DNA of 64,000 nt from positions 1 to 64,000 of the forward strand of contig DASUAL010000067.1 in the NCBI GenBank assembly GCA_035763805.1, written 5' to 3'. Source of the stretch: DASUAL01 sp035763805 (GTDB lineage Bacteria > Gemmatimonadota > Gemmatimonadetes > Gemmatimonadales > GWC2-71-9). The notes beneath the pieces are model-generated. The model did not search any database. It was not told where the DNA came from and saw only the letters and a program-made list of their open reading frames with translations. The translations under genes were made by a program, and so were the position numbers. The number at the start of each line of letters is the position of its first letter. Position 1 is the stretch's first letter. Below, one piece after another: positions 8,882-18,000 of the stretch.

Positions 8882-9940
8882 CTAGTCCCGCCCCTCGGCC
8901 CGGAGCGCATCCCAGATCCGCTGGTCCTCCGGGCCGAGCACCCAGGCCGAAAAGCCCCGCAGCTTCTTCTCCCTCGCCAGGGCAAGCTTCGCCTGGAAGC
9001 TCCGCACGTCCTCAAGGAACAGCCACTCGAACGTCCCCCCGTTCTCGTAGGAGCCCCAGGTGACGGCCTGCACCGAATCCCACTCCAGTCGCGCGCCGTT
9101 CCGCTCGGCGAGGCCCGAGCCCCAAGTCCACGACACGGTCTCGGACCACGAGCGCGCCCGCTCCGGAACCGTGTTGTCGTAACGGGTGAACCAGTGCTCG
9201 CCCCAGAGGGGGATGCCGAGCGAGAGCTTATCGGGGGGCATGAACTTGAGAAAGTAGCCCACCACGTCGCGCATCCACGGGAGGCCCGCCTGCGGCCCCG
9301 GCGGCGTGCGCCGCGTGTGCTGCGCGTACGACATCAGCGAGACGAAGTCGCCGAGCCTGGCGAGCGCCGCGAGATCGTAGCCCTCGCGCCAGCTCTCGTA
9401 CAGAAACCGGTGGTAGCCGAGCGGGCCGGCGAACTCCTCGGGCCGATGCACCACCGCGATGCTGATCTTGCAGCCGGTCGCGCGGAGCGCCTTCGCGGCC
9501 TCACCGTACCAGGCGGTCAACCGGTCGCGGTCTTCGAGATTCACGTTCTCGATGTCGAACTGGATCCCCCAGAAGCCGTGCTCACGGCACAGCCCGGCGA
9601 GGGCGCGCGTGGCGCGCCCGCGGGCTGCCGTGTCCGCGAGCAGGCGGCGCAGCGACGGCTGGTGGAACCCCTCGTTCACGACCAGCGGCATCACCTTCAC
9701 GCCGTGGCGCTTCGCCAAGTCCAGCACACGGCGGTCTACGCCACCCCACACGATGCCCAGGCTGTCCACCGTGTACACCTGCGGGCCGACCACGCTGATC
9801 TGGTCGATGTTCCGGACGAGGCTCGAGTAGCTATTCTCCGTGTCCATGTAGTAGAACAACCGCTCCAGCGACTGCTGGGCAGCGGCTTCGCGCCCCGTGA
9901 GCGCGATGACCAGCCACGCGAAAAGCGTGCGGCGACGCAT
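8882..9940 (-). CDS. secreted glycoside hydrolase family 18-like protein
   Basis: A 352-residue protein with an N-terminal signal (RRRTLFAWLVIALTGREAAA) and a TIM-barrel resembling GH18 chitinase-like and spore-germination YaaH-like proteins. The catalytic motif is GFWGIQFDIENV, where the DxE pair aligns with the end of the GH18 DxxDxDxE motif; the first two aspartates of the motif are not present in the usual places. FVSLMSYAQH and LGIPLWGEHWFTRY fit later strands of the barrel. Likely acts on N-acetylglucosamine-containing glycans outside the cytoplasm; activity is not certain. The ATG at 9940 was chosen because it begins the signal peptide and GGAGG lies 11 bases upstream; an ATG at 9964 is an alternative. 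Confidence 0.75.
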   Translation of the reverse strand: MRRRTLFAWLVIALTGREAAAQQSLERLFYYMDTENSYSSLVRNIDQISVVGPQVYTVDSLGIVWGGVDRRVLDLAKRHGVKVMPLVVNEGFHQPSLRRLLADTAARGRATRALAGLCREHGFWGIQFDIENVNLEDRDRLTAWYGEAAKALRATGCKISIAVVHRPEEFAGPLGYHRFLYESWREGYDLAALARLGDFVSLMSYAQHTRRTPPGPQAGLPWMRDVVGYFLKFMPPDKLSLGIPLWGEHWFTRYDNTVPERARSWSETVSWTWGSGLAERNGARLEWDSVQAVTWGSYENGGTFEWLFLEDVRSFQAKLALAREKKLRGFSAWVLGPEDQRIWDALRAEGRD

Positions 9941-10047
9941 GACGCCTGGAACCTCCGTTCGCATCGACTGCCACGACGACTTTGCCCGACGCCCGAGGCG
10001 ACGTATTCTTCTGGCGATATGTTGCTCCGTCGAGGAAAGGCACGCCA

Positions 10048-11973
10048 GTGAGGCACCCGAGGACGACCCGCGACGAGCCGGCGCGGCCCGCCCCACGCCC
10101 GCCGCTCGAGGGCCCCCGCGATCGGGAGCACCTCCGGACCGTCGTGGTGCGGGATCACGACGTCCTCGAGCGGCGGGTCGCCGACCGCCTGGTGGAGGTG
10201 ATCGCGCGTGAAGTCGCGCGCAAGGGGCGTTGCGTGCTCGGCCTCGCCACCGGAAGCACCCCGCTCGGAATCTACCGCGAGCTCATCCGCCGCCATCAGG
10301 CCGGCGAGGTCGATTTTTCGCGGGTGATCGCGTTCAACCTGGACGAGTATTACCCGATGCCGCCGGACCGCCCGCACAGCTACCGGCGCTACATGTGGGA
10401 GAACCTCTTCGCCCACGTGAACATCGGCCCGGAGAACGTCCACATCCCCGACGGCAGCACGCCGCGAGAGCAGCTCACCGAGCATTGCGCCGCCTTCGAG
10501 CGGGCAATCGCCGACGCCGGCGGAATCGACTTTCAGATCCTGGGGATCGGCAAGAGCGGCCACATCGGCTTCAACGAGCCCGGCTCGCCGCCGGACTCGC
10601 GCACCCGCCTGGTCATGCTCGATACCATAACCCGCAAGGATGCGGCGGCGGATTTCTTCGGCGAGGACAACGTCCCGCGCGAGGCGATTACCATGGGGGT
10701 CGCGACGATTCTCGAGGCGCGGGAGATCGCCCTCATCGCGACCGGCGAGCACAAGTCCGCCATCGTGCAGCGCGCGGTGGAGGGCGAGGTGTCGCCCGAC
10801 GTCGCCGCCACGTTTCTGCAGCACCACCCCGACGTCACGGTATACCTCGACTCGGCAGCCGCCGCGGACCTCACGCGGATCAAGACCCCGTGGCTGCTCG
10901 AGCCCGTGGAATGGACGCCGGCCATGACGGAGCGTGCCGTCGTGTGGCTCGCCGAGCAGGTCGGCAAGGGCATTTTGAAGCTCACCGCGCGCGATTACTC
11001 CGAGAACCACCTGAGCCCGCTGCTCGCGAAGCACGGCGCTCCGGGACCGATCAACGGGCTCGTGTTCAACCGCCTGCGGGACAAGATCCGGGGCCGGCGG
11101 AAGCTGCCGTCCCGCAAGGCGGTGCTCGTCTTTTCCCCCCACCCGGACGACGACGTGATTTCGATGGGCGGCGTGCTGCGCAAGCTGTGGGAGAACGAGA
11201 ACACGATCGTGGTGGCCTACATGACGAGTGGCAACATCGCCGTGTTCGATCACGACGTGCGCCGGCACCTCGACTTCGTGGAGCGCGCGGCGGAGACGCT
11301 CGACCTCGACCGCGCGGCGGTGCGCCGCGTGCGCGACCAAGTCGAGGCGAGCTTCGAGCGCAAGGCCCCGGGCGACGTCGACCTGCCGGTGGTGCAAGAG
11401 CTGAAGCGCATGATCCGGGAATCGGAGGCCGTCGCGGCCCTCGAGTCGGTCGGGTTGCCGCCCAGCGCGGCGCGCTTCCTCAACCTCCCGTTTTACCGCA
11501 CGGGCGAGGTGCGCAAACGGCCGATCGGCCCGGAGGACGTCGCGATCGTGCGCGCCCTCCTCGAGGAGATGCATCCCGGTCTCGTGTTCGTCGCGGGCGA
11601 CCTGTCCGACCCGCACGGCACGCACCGGATGTGCCAGGCGGCGATCGAGCGGGCCCTCGCCGACTGTGGCGGCCCGCCTCCTGAGGTCTGGCTGTATCGC
11701 GGGGCGTGGCAGGAGTGGCCCATCACCGACGCCGACGTGCTGGTCCCGCTCTCGCAGGACGAGCTGCGCGCGAAGATCCTCGCCATCTTCAAGCACCAGT
11801 CGCAGAAGGACACCGCCCCGTTCCCCGGCGGCCACGACGACCGCGAGTTCTGGCAGCGGGTGGAGGCGCGCAACCTCGAGACGGCGGCCCGGGCGGACCG
11901 GCTCGGCCTGCCCGAGTACTACGCGATGGAGGCCTACGTCGTCGTGAGCCGCGATGAGCCCCCAGGACGCTGA
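10048..11973 (+). CDS. glucosamine-6-phosphate deaminase fused to a PIG-L/LmbE-family deacetylase
   Basis: A 641-residue two-domain protein. Residues about 20-290 are NagB-like: CVLGLATGSTPLGIYREL, IAFNLDEYYPM (the aspartate matches the catalytic Asp72 of E. coli NagB) and GIGKSGHIGFNEPGS. Residues about 350-630 are PIG-L-like with the zinc motif SPHPDDDVISMGG and DLSDPHGTHR. Together they suggest N-deacetylation followed by deamination of an amino-sugar phosphate, feeding fructose-6-phosphate. In the NagB motif, the Asp141 position of E. coli (NDGH) is serine here. Start GTG at 10048 has GAGGAAAGG seven bases upstream; a TTG at 9982 in the same frame is less likely. It overlaps the following kinase gene by 20 bases. 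Confidence 0.9.
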   Translation: MRHPRTTRDEPARPAPRPPLEGPRDREHLRTVVVRDHDVLERRVADRLVEVIAREVARKGRCVLGLATGSTPLGIYRELIRRHQAGEVDFSRVIAFNLDEYYPMPPDRPHSYRRYMWENLFAHVNIGPENVHIPDGSTPREQLTEHCAAFERAIADAGGIDFQILGIGKSGHIGFNEPGSPPDSRTRLVMLDTITRKDAAADFFGEDNVPREAITMGVATILEAREIALIATGEHKSAIVQRAVEGEVSPDVAATFLQHHPDVTVYLDSAAAADLTRIKTPWLLEPVEWTPAMTERAVVWLAEQVGKGILKLTARDYSENHLSPLLAKHGAPGPINGLVFNRLRDKIRGRRKLPSRKAVLVFSPHPDDDVISMGGVLRKLWENENTIVVAYMTSGNIAVFDHDVRRHLDFVERAAETLDLDRAAVRRVRDQVEASFERKAPGDVDLPVVQELKRMIRESEAVAALESVGLPPSAARFLNLPFYRTGEVRKRPIGPEDVAIVRALLEEMHPGLVFVAGDLSDPHGTHRMCQAAIERALADCGGPPPEVWLYRGAWQEWPITDADVLVPLSQDELRAKILAIFKHQSQKDTAPFPGGHDDREFWQRVEARNLETAARADRLGLPEYYAMEAYVVVSRDEPPGR

Positions 11974-12637
11974 GGCCCGGGCCGCCTCGCGGCGCCTCCT
12001 CGCCACGAGCGAGCGGGAGCTGCAGCGCATCGTCCTGGACATGCATGACGGACCGGTACAGGACATCTTTGCCGCCCTGTCCCAGCTCCAGGTGCTGGAG
12101 CGCGCGCTTGCCGCCGACCCGGCGGAGCAGCAACGCGCCCGCCAGGCGGTGCGACTGCTCGAGCGCGCGCTCGGCGAAATCCGCAACTTCATCGGGGCGT
12201 TCCGCCCCCCGGGCTTCGAGCGCCGCGCGCTGGGAGAGATCATCGAGGGACTCGCGGTGCAGCACGAGACCCTCACCGATCAGGCGGTCGAGCTGGACCT
12301 GCCGGCCGATCTCGGCGACTGCGCCCTGCCGACCAAGATCGCGATCTACCGCATCCTGCAGGAGGCGCTCGCCAACGGTCACCGGCATTCCGGCGCCGCA
12401 CGCCAGCGGGTCCGGGTCGCGCGGGACAGCGGATCTCTCGCGCTGACCGTTTCCGACGACGGCCGCGGGTTCGACCCGCAGCGCGTGCTCGCGAGTGAAG
12501 AGGACGTCGGAGTTGAGGGTGGCCATTTCGGGCTGCGGGGGATCCAGGACCGCGTGGAGATGCTGGGCGGGACGTTCGCGCTCGTCAGCGCACCCGGACG
12601 CGGCACGTCGTTGACGGTCACCCTCCCCGGCGACTGA
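11954..12637 (+). CDS. NarL-type sensor histidine kinase (HisKA_3), soluble
   Basis: A 227-residue protein that is almost only kinase core. The phosphoacceptor region LQRIVLDMHDGPVQDIFAAL carries the HDxxxQ form typical of the NarX/DesK class. The ATPase domain has YRILQEALANGHRHS (N box, with GHRHSGA in place of the usual NxxKH), SDDGRGFD (G1) and HFGLRGIQDRVEMLGG (G2). There is no membrane segment or sensor domain, so it probably senses through a partner protein or cytoplasmic signal. It overlaps the NagB/PIG-L gene by 20 bases and is followed 10 bases later by its response regulator, so the amino-sugar enzyme and the signalling pair are likely one transcript. Confidence 0.9.
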   Translation: MSPQDAEARAASRRLLATSERELQRIVLDMHDGPVQDIFAALSQLQVLERALAADPAEQQRARQAVRLLERALGEIRNFIGAFRPPGFERRALGEIIEGLAVQHETLTDQAVELDLPADLGDCALPTKIAIYRILQEALANGHRHSGAARQRVRVARDSGSLALTVSDDGRGFDPQRVLASEEDVGVEGGHFGLRGIQDRVEMLGGTFALVSAPGRGTSLTVTLPGD

Positions 12638-12647
12638 GGCGCCGCCG

Positions 12648-13262
12648 ATGATCCGGGTCCTGCTCGCCGATGACCACGCCATCGTGCTCGAGGGGCTGCG
12701 GGCGCTGCTCGAGGGCGAGCCGGACATCAGGGTCGTCGCGTGGACCACGGACGGGACCGAGGTCGTGAAACTCGTGCAACAGCACAAACCTGGCGTGGTC
12801 GTGCTGGACCTCGAGCTGACGAGCATCAAGGGAACCGAGGTGCTCGCCGCGCTGCGGAACCATGCGACTCCCCCCAAGGTGCTCGTCCTCACTGCCTACA
12901 ACGACGGCGAGTCGCTCCGCTCCGCGCTGGACGCCGGCGCCGACGGCCTCGCGCTCAAGACCGAATCCCCGCAGCAGACGCTCACCGCCATCCGGCAGGT
13001 GCACGCCGGCCAGCTCGTGTTCCCGCAGGCGGCGCGGCGCTGGATCGAGGGTCGCACGGCCGGCGCTCCCGGCGACCTGACTCCGCGCGAGCGCGAAGTA
13101 TGGGCACTCGTGGCGGGGGGGCTCACCAACCCGGAGATTGCGCAGCGACTCGGCCTCTCGGACAACACCGTCAAGTTCCACGTGCAGCACCTGTTCTCCA
13201 AGCTGGGCGTGAAGAACCGCACCGAGGCCGCCCTCAAGTACGCTCACGGCCCCTCTCGGTAG
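12648..13262 (+). CDS. NarL/FixJ-family response regulator
   Basis: A 204-residue regulator. The receiver domain (1-120) has the acidic pair ADDH at residues 8-9, the phosphorylated aspartate in VVVLDLEL (about D54), T/S in VLVLTAYND and lysine in ALKTES. The C-terminal LuxR-type helix-turn-helix reads LTPREREVWALVAGGLTNPE, then IAQRLGLSDNTVKFHVQHLF. It is the cognate partner of the HisKA_3 kinase just upstream. The 3' end overlaps the convergent methyltransferase gene by 19 bases. Targets are unknown; the location suggests control of the amino-sugar genes. Confidence 0.93.
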   Translation: MIRVLLADDHAIVLEGLRALLEGEPDIRVVAWTTDGTEVVKLVQQHKPGVVVLDLELTSIKGTEVLAALRNHATPPKVLVLTAYNDGESLRSALDAGADGLALKTESPQQTLTAIRQVHAGQLVFPQAARRWIEGRTAGAPGDLTPREREVWALVAGGLTNPEIAQRLGLSDNTVKFHVQHLFSKLGVKNRTEAALKYAHGPSR

Positions 13263-14005
13263 GCCACAAAGATTCGCGTCGCCCAGCACCAGCGGCTGCC
13301 GCGCTTCTCGATCCGAACAGTGCCCTCGGCCGCCAGCGCCTCGATCTCCCCGAAGTGGGCCGCCAGGTCGTGACCCAGCGGATACCACTGCTCTTCGAAC
13401 TGCTCCACCACCGGGAACCGCGCGCGCGCCCGCTCGAGCACGGCGGATTCCCGTGAGAGCGTGAGCACGGGGAAGACGAGACGCCCGCCGGGAGCGATGA
13501 ACTCCGGGGCGCGATCGAGCACCTCGAGAATCCAGCGCGTGCCATCCTTGCCGGCCTCGCTCGGCACCGCCCCTGGGTACCACCCCGAGAGCCGGGCGAT
13601 CGACTCCGCCACGCCCGCGACGTCGTCTACGACCAGGTCGAACCGATCCCCCGCCCAGGGCTCGAACAAACTTCCGCGGCGGCAGTCCACCCGAACGCCG
13701 TTGCGATCGGCGTTGCGGCGCGCGAGCTCCACGGCGGTCGCGCTCAGGTCCGACGCGCACACGCGCACGCCAGCGGGGAGGACCTTCGCCAGCACGACGC
13801 CCACGATGCCGCAGCCGCACCCCAGATCGAGCACCGAGCGCGGGGGGCGCTGGGCGAGAACGCGCCGCGCCGCGCGTAGCAACAGCACCGTGGTGGACGT
13901 GGGGTAGAACACGTCCCGGGCGGTCGCGACGGTGATCGCCTGCGCGTCGCCAAGTTTCTTGTCGCGGTAGGCGAACTCCGCGGGCAAGGCGGCCGTCTCG
14001 GTCAT
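13244..14005 (-). CDS. class I SAM-dependent methyltransferase (HemK/RsmC-like small domain)
   Basis: A 253-residue Rossmann-fold methyltransferase. Motif I is SVLDLGCGCGIVGVVLAKVL, motif II VCASDLSATAVELARRNA and the post-II region FDLVVDDVAGV. The DxA/DDV pattern in place of NPPY means the usual HemK amide-methylating motif is absent, so the substrate may be a small molecule or RNA rather than release factor glutamine. The ATG at 14005 was preferred; the frame stays open upstream but without similarity. Upstream on the same strand lies the hairpin with a CRP-like palindrome at 14034-14077, placed about 30-70 bases before the start where it could act as an operator or leader structure. Confidence 0.85.
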   Translation of the reverse strand: MTETAALPAEFAYRDKKLGDAQAITVATARDVFYPTSTTVLLLRAARRVLAQRPPRSVLDLGCGCGIVGVVLAKVLPAGVRVCASDLSATAVELARRNADRNGVRVDCRRGSLFEPWAGDRFDLVVDDVAGVAESIARLSGWYPGAVPSEAGKDGTRWILEVLDRAPEFIAPGGRLVFPVLTLSRESAVLERARARFPVVEQFEEQWYPLGHDLAAHFGEIEALAAEGTVRIEKRGSRWCWATRIFVAYREGP

Positions 14006-14033
14006 GGAGCCTTCAGGTTGCGGTTGCTTGCGG

Positions 14034-14077
14034 CAGGGCGCCAGCGGCATGTGAAACAATTCACATGGGGCGCCCTG
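14034..14077. promoter_or_regulatory. nested inverted repeat containing a CRP/FNR-type palindrome
   Basis: The core ATGTGAAACAATTCACAT (14049-14066) is an exact two-fold palindrome apart from its four central bases and matches the E. coli CRP consensus TGTGA-N6-TCACA in all ten positions. It is enclosed by a second perfect 9-bp repeat, CAGGGCGCC (14034-14042) and GGCGCCCTG (14069-14077). It could be an operator for a CRP/FNR-family regulator or an RNA hairpin in the leader of the methyltransferase gene. It also lies upstream of the DUF1097 gene and the formate dehydrogenase operon. Confidence 0.6.
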
Positions 14078-14170
14078 AGCATACCCCTGTGCCCTGGGAG
14101 GCACGACACGCGTTCGGGTGAAGCTTCCCCACTCGCTCGGGTGGGCCAGCGCAACCCGCCGACGCGCGGC

Positions 14171-14199
14171 TTGACAGCTTGGCGGCCCGCCCGTAGCGT
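14171..14199 (+). promoter_or_regulatory. sigma-70-like promoter candidate for the DUF1097 gene
   Basis: TTGACA (14171-14176), a 17-base spacer and TAGCGT (14194-14199). The -35 is a perfect consensus; the -10 keeps the T, A and final T. It would give a leader of about 160 bases before the ATG at 14368. Confidence 0.4.
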
Positions 14200-14367
14200 G
14201 GGGCAACTTCGTGACGCACCGGAATCTTCTCGCAGGACCGGGAAGAGGCCTGGATGCATCGATTAGGCTGGTCCACGCAGCACGCTGGACGGCTCGCACG
14301 ATCCACTTTTCCAGTGGGCGCGGGAGCCGTTTTTCGCTTCCACCTCTAGTCGAGGAGATCCGAGCGT

Positions 14368-14838
14368 ATGGACATGCTGATGGCGCTGGCCCTGAGTATC
14401 GGGGTGCTCATAGCCGTGTGGGTAAAGGTCGGGCCGATGCTGTTTAGCTCGCTGGCGATCGCGGTGCCCGCAGGCATCGTCGCCTGGGCGTGCTTCTTCG
14501 CGGCCGGCGGCAAAACCACCGGGCTGCAGAAGACCATCGCGGCAAACGTCTCGGGAGTCGTGTGGGTGTGGCTCGCGATGACGTTGATCAACATGATGAA
14601 CATGAGCAATCTCGCCTTCGTGTTCGTCGGAATCGTTGCGTTCATCGTGGTTCTGCAATCGAAGATCGCCCTGCTCTCGTTCATTCCGGGGGCGTTCTGC
14701 GGCGCCGCCATCACGGCCGCGAGCGGTGCCGGCACGAACGTCACGGCCAACCTCATGGTGGCGCTGGCCATGGTCGCAGGCGCCGTCCTGGGCTACGTCT
14801 CGGAAATGGCCGGAGGACTGCTCGCAAAGAAGGCCTAG
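14368..14838 (+). CDS. DUF1097-family inner membrane protein
   Basis: A 156-residue protein, nearly all hydrophobic, with about five membrane helices: residues 2-18, 25-48, 57-80, 82-110 and 120-150. Small-residue-rich segments such as PGAFCGAAITAASGAG are typical of the DUF1097 family, whose function is not known. It has its own upstream promoter candidate and is followed after 178 bases by the formate dehydrogenase operon, from which it is separated by a weak hairpin and another promoter candidate, so it may not belong to that operon. Confidence 0.75.
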   Translation: MDMLMALALSIGVLIAVWVKVGPMLFSSLAIAVPAGIVAWACFFAAGGKTTGLQKTIAANVSGVVWVWLAMTLINMMNMSNLAFVFVGIVAFIVVLQSKIALLSFIPGAFCGAAITAASGAGTNVTANLMVALAMVAGAVLGYVSEMAGGLLAKKA

Positions 14839-14861
14839 CCTCCCTGCATACCGGCATACTG

Positions 14862-14890
14862 GCGAGCGCGCTCGCGACGGGCGCGCTCGT
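14862..14890 (+). terminator. hairpin after the DUF1097 gene
   Basis: GCGAGCGCGC (14862-14871) pairs with GCGCGCTCGT (14881-14890) over nine of ten positions around a nine-base loop, 23 bases after the stop. There is no T-tract, so termination is uncertain. Confidence 0.35.
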
Positions 14891-14930
14891 CGCGCGTCCG
14901 AGGGCGGGTAGACACTCCGTAGCCGCGTGA

Positions 14931-14960
14931 TTGCGCCCGGTCCGAGCGCCGGTCTATTAT
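14931..14960 (+). promoter_or_regulatory. promoter candidate for the formate dehydrogenase operon
   Basis: TTGCGC (14931-14936), 18 bases, then TATTAT (14955-14960), five of six matches to the -10 consensus. It would start transcription near 14967, about 50 bases before the ATG at 15017. The -35 match is weak, so an activator may be needed. Confidence 0.4.
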
Positions 14961-15016
14961 TAGCCGAGCACCTGCCTCTCAGTCGTCGCACCGTGCCACT
15001 TGAGCGAGGGGAGGTC

Positions 15017-18000
15017 ATGGTCCTCTCACGACGGGAATTCCTACTCCGCGCCACCGCGGGCAGCGGTGCCGGAACAGCGCTCGGCTCGCTCATCGGCCTC
15101 GGGGCAAGCCTGGCCCCCGCCACCGCCCGAGCGCAGCAACTACGGATCCGCAACGCCAAGGCGACTCCGAGCATTTGCCCGTATTGCTCCGTCGGTTGCG
15201 CCACGGTCGTTCACACCGTCGACGGCGAGATCGTCAACATCGAGGGCGACCCCCGCAGCCCGCACAGCGAGGGGTGCCTCTGTCCCAAGGGCGCTGCCAC
15301 CTATCAGCTCCATAAGAATCCCAACCGCGCGACCAAGGTCCTCCACCGCAATCCGGGCGCAAAGGAATGGGAGGAGGTCGACCTCGACTGGGCGATGAAC
15401 CGAGTAGCCGAGCTCGTCAGGCAGACCCGCGACGAAACCTTCGTCGAGCGGCTCTCGGACGGCACGCTCGTCAACCACACGCTCGGCATCTTCGCCCTCG
15501 GCGGCGCCACGCTCGACATCGAGTGGAATCACATCCAGCAGAAGCTGATGCGGGGCCTGGGCGTCGTCGCAATCGAGAACCAGGCCCGCATATGACACTC
15601 CTCTAGCGTCCCCGGTCTGGGGACCCGGCTCGGTCGCGGCGCGGCGACCCTCTATCCCCGCAACCTGGAGCACTCGGACTGCATCGTCATCGAGGGCTCC
15701 AACATGGCCGAGTGCCACCCCGTGGCCTTTCGCTGGCCCATGAAGGCCAAAGTGGAGCATGGGGCAAAGATCATCCACGCCGATCCCCGCTTCACCCGCA
15801 CCAGCGCGATGGCCGACATCTACGCCCCCCTGCGGGCGGGGTCCGACATCGCGTTCCTGGGCGGCTTGATCAACTATGTCCTCGACAGCCGGCGCTGGAA
15901 CACGGACCCCTTCTTCCGGGAGTACGTGGTCAACTACACCAACGCCGCCACGATCCTGTCCGAGGACTTCAAGGACACCGAGGATCTGGACGGCGTGTTT
16001 TCGGGCCTGCTCGACTACACCGGCAACAAGAAGGACTGGCCCTTCGACGGCTTCGTGGGTCAGTACGATGCGCGCAGCTGGCAGTACGCCCGCAGCGGCG
16101 CGCCCCGCGCGCCCGCGACGTCGCCCGGGACGCCGTTCGACACGCTGATCCGCTCGCTCAAACCGCCCCCCGCGCAGCGTGATCCCACCCTGAGTGACCC
16201 GCGGTGCGTGTTCCAGATCCTGAAGCGGCATTTCAGCCGGTACACGCCGGAGATGGTGGCGCAGGTCACCGGCTGCCCCGAGGAGACGCTGACCAAGGTA
16301 GCAGAGACGGTGCTCGAGAACTCGGGCCGCGACCGGACCACGGCGTGGGTGTACGCGGTCGGCTGGACGCAGCACACCGACGGGCCACAGATGATCGGCT
16401 GCTGCGCGCTGCTGCAGCTGCTGCTTGGCAACGTGGGTCGACCGGGCGGCGGGGTGATGGCGCTGCGCGGCCACGCCTCGATCCAGGGCTCCACTGATGT
16501 CCCCACGCTGTACCACAGCATCCAGGGCTACATGAACGCGCCGTCGGCGCTCAAGCGGCACGGCACGCTGCGCGAGTACCTGGCTGCCGAAGCGAACGCC
16601 ACGAGCTACTGGGCCAACATGCCCAAATTCCTGGTTTCCTACCTCAAGTCGATGTACGGCGAGGCGGCGACCACCGCGAACGACTACGGGTACGAGTGGC
16701 ACCCGAAGATCACGGGCGACCACTCACACCTGCCGATGTTCGTGGCGATGGCCGAGGGCGTGGTGCAGGGGATGATCTGCGTGGGCCAGAACCCCGCCAC
16801 TTCGCTCAACGCCGGCCTCGAGCGCGCGGGTATGCGTCGCCTCAAGTGGCTCGTGGTGAAGGACAACTTCCTCACCGAGTCGGCGACCTTCTGGTACCGC
16901 GCGCCCGAGGTCGAGCGCGGCGAGCTCGCGCCGAAGGACATCCAGACCGAGGTGTTCTTCTTCCCATCCGCGCAGGTGGCCGAGACCGACGGAACGTTCA
17001 CGAACACGCAGCGGCTGCTCCAGTACCACCACAAGGCCGCCGAACCCCCGGGCCAGTGCCGCTCCGATCTCTGGTTCACGCACCAGCTCGCGCTGCGGCT
17101 CAAGCGGCTCTACGCCGCGAGCGCCCTGCCGCGCGACCAGGGGATTCGGAACCTGACGTGGGACTTCGAGCCAGACCAGCCGCTCTCCCCGCCCGGCGAG
17201 CCCGATGCCCTCAAGATCCTGCGCGAGCTGAACGGCTACCACACAGGCGAACCGCAGCACCACCTGGCCGGGTTCGGCGAGCTGCAGGACGACGGATCCA
17301 CGACCTGCGCGTCGTGGATCTACTGCGGCGTGTTCCCGGCCCCCGACAGGAACCTCGCGGCACGCAAGGAGCCCGATCCGAAAGGCGCCATCGGCGCGCA
17401 GCTCAAGTGGGGCTGGGCATGGCCCGCCAATCGCCGCGTGATGTACAACCGGGCGTCCGCGGATCCGGAGGGGCGGCCCTGGAGCGCACGGAAGAAGTGG
17501 ATCTGGTGGGACGCTGAACAGGGCAAATGGGTGGGCTACGACACGCCTGACTTCGCTCTCACCAAGGCGCCCACGGCGCCGGCGGACCCGGACGGCATCG
17601 GCCTCGACGCCCTCTCCGGCCGGCAGCCGTTCATCATGAGGGCGGACGGCGTGGGCTGGCTCGCGGTGCCGAACGGGCTGGTGGACGGCCCGCTGCCCAC
17701 GCACTACGAGCCGGCCGAGTCGCCGGTCAGGAACCCGCTCTACAAGCAGCAGGCGAGCCCGGTGCTCAAGTACTGGAAGCGCGACGACAATCCGCTGGCG
17801 CCGGTGGGCGACGAGCGATTCCCCTACGTGATCACGACATACCGGTTGACGGAGCACTACCTCGCGGGCGCCATGAGCCGCTGGAATCCGTGGCTGAGCG
17901 AGCTCATGCCGGAGCTGTTCATCGAGCTCTCCCCCGAGCTCGCCGCGGAAAAGGGCATCCGCAACACCGACTGGGTGCGGATCAGCACGCCGCGCGCCGA

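Larger units (their letters stand above)
14006..14367. other. 362-base intergenic region between divergent genes
   Basis: The longest stretch in the window without a gene I can support. It contains a nested inverted repeat with a CRP-like palindrome (14034-14077) and a sigma-70-like promoter pointing right (14171-14199). The rest, including the 160 bases before the DUF1097 gene, has no recognisable gene or RNA family and only short GC-rich open frames. Confidence 0.6.

Noticed and set aside
9736..12276. Very long open frame on the minus strand opposite the NagB/PIG-L gene
   Set aside because: Arginine- and alanine-rich antisense frame with no domain; it is a by-product of GC-rich third codon positions in the real gene.
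15593..15703. Frameshift or nonsense mutation splitting the formate dehydrogenase gene
   Set aside because: The frame is the same on both sides of the TGA, the protein is conserved across it and a SECIS hairpin follows; selenocysteine explains it.
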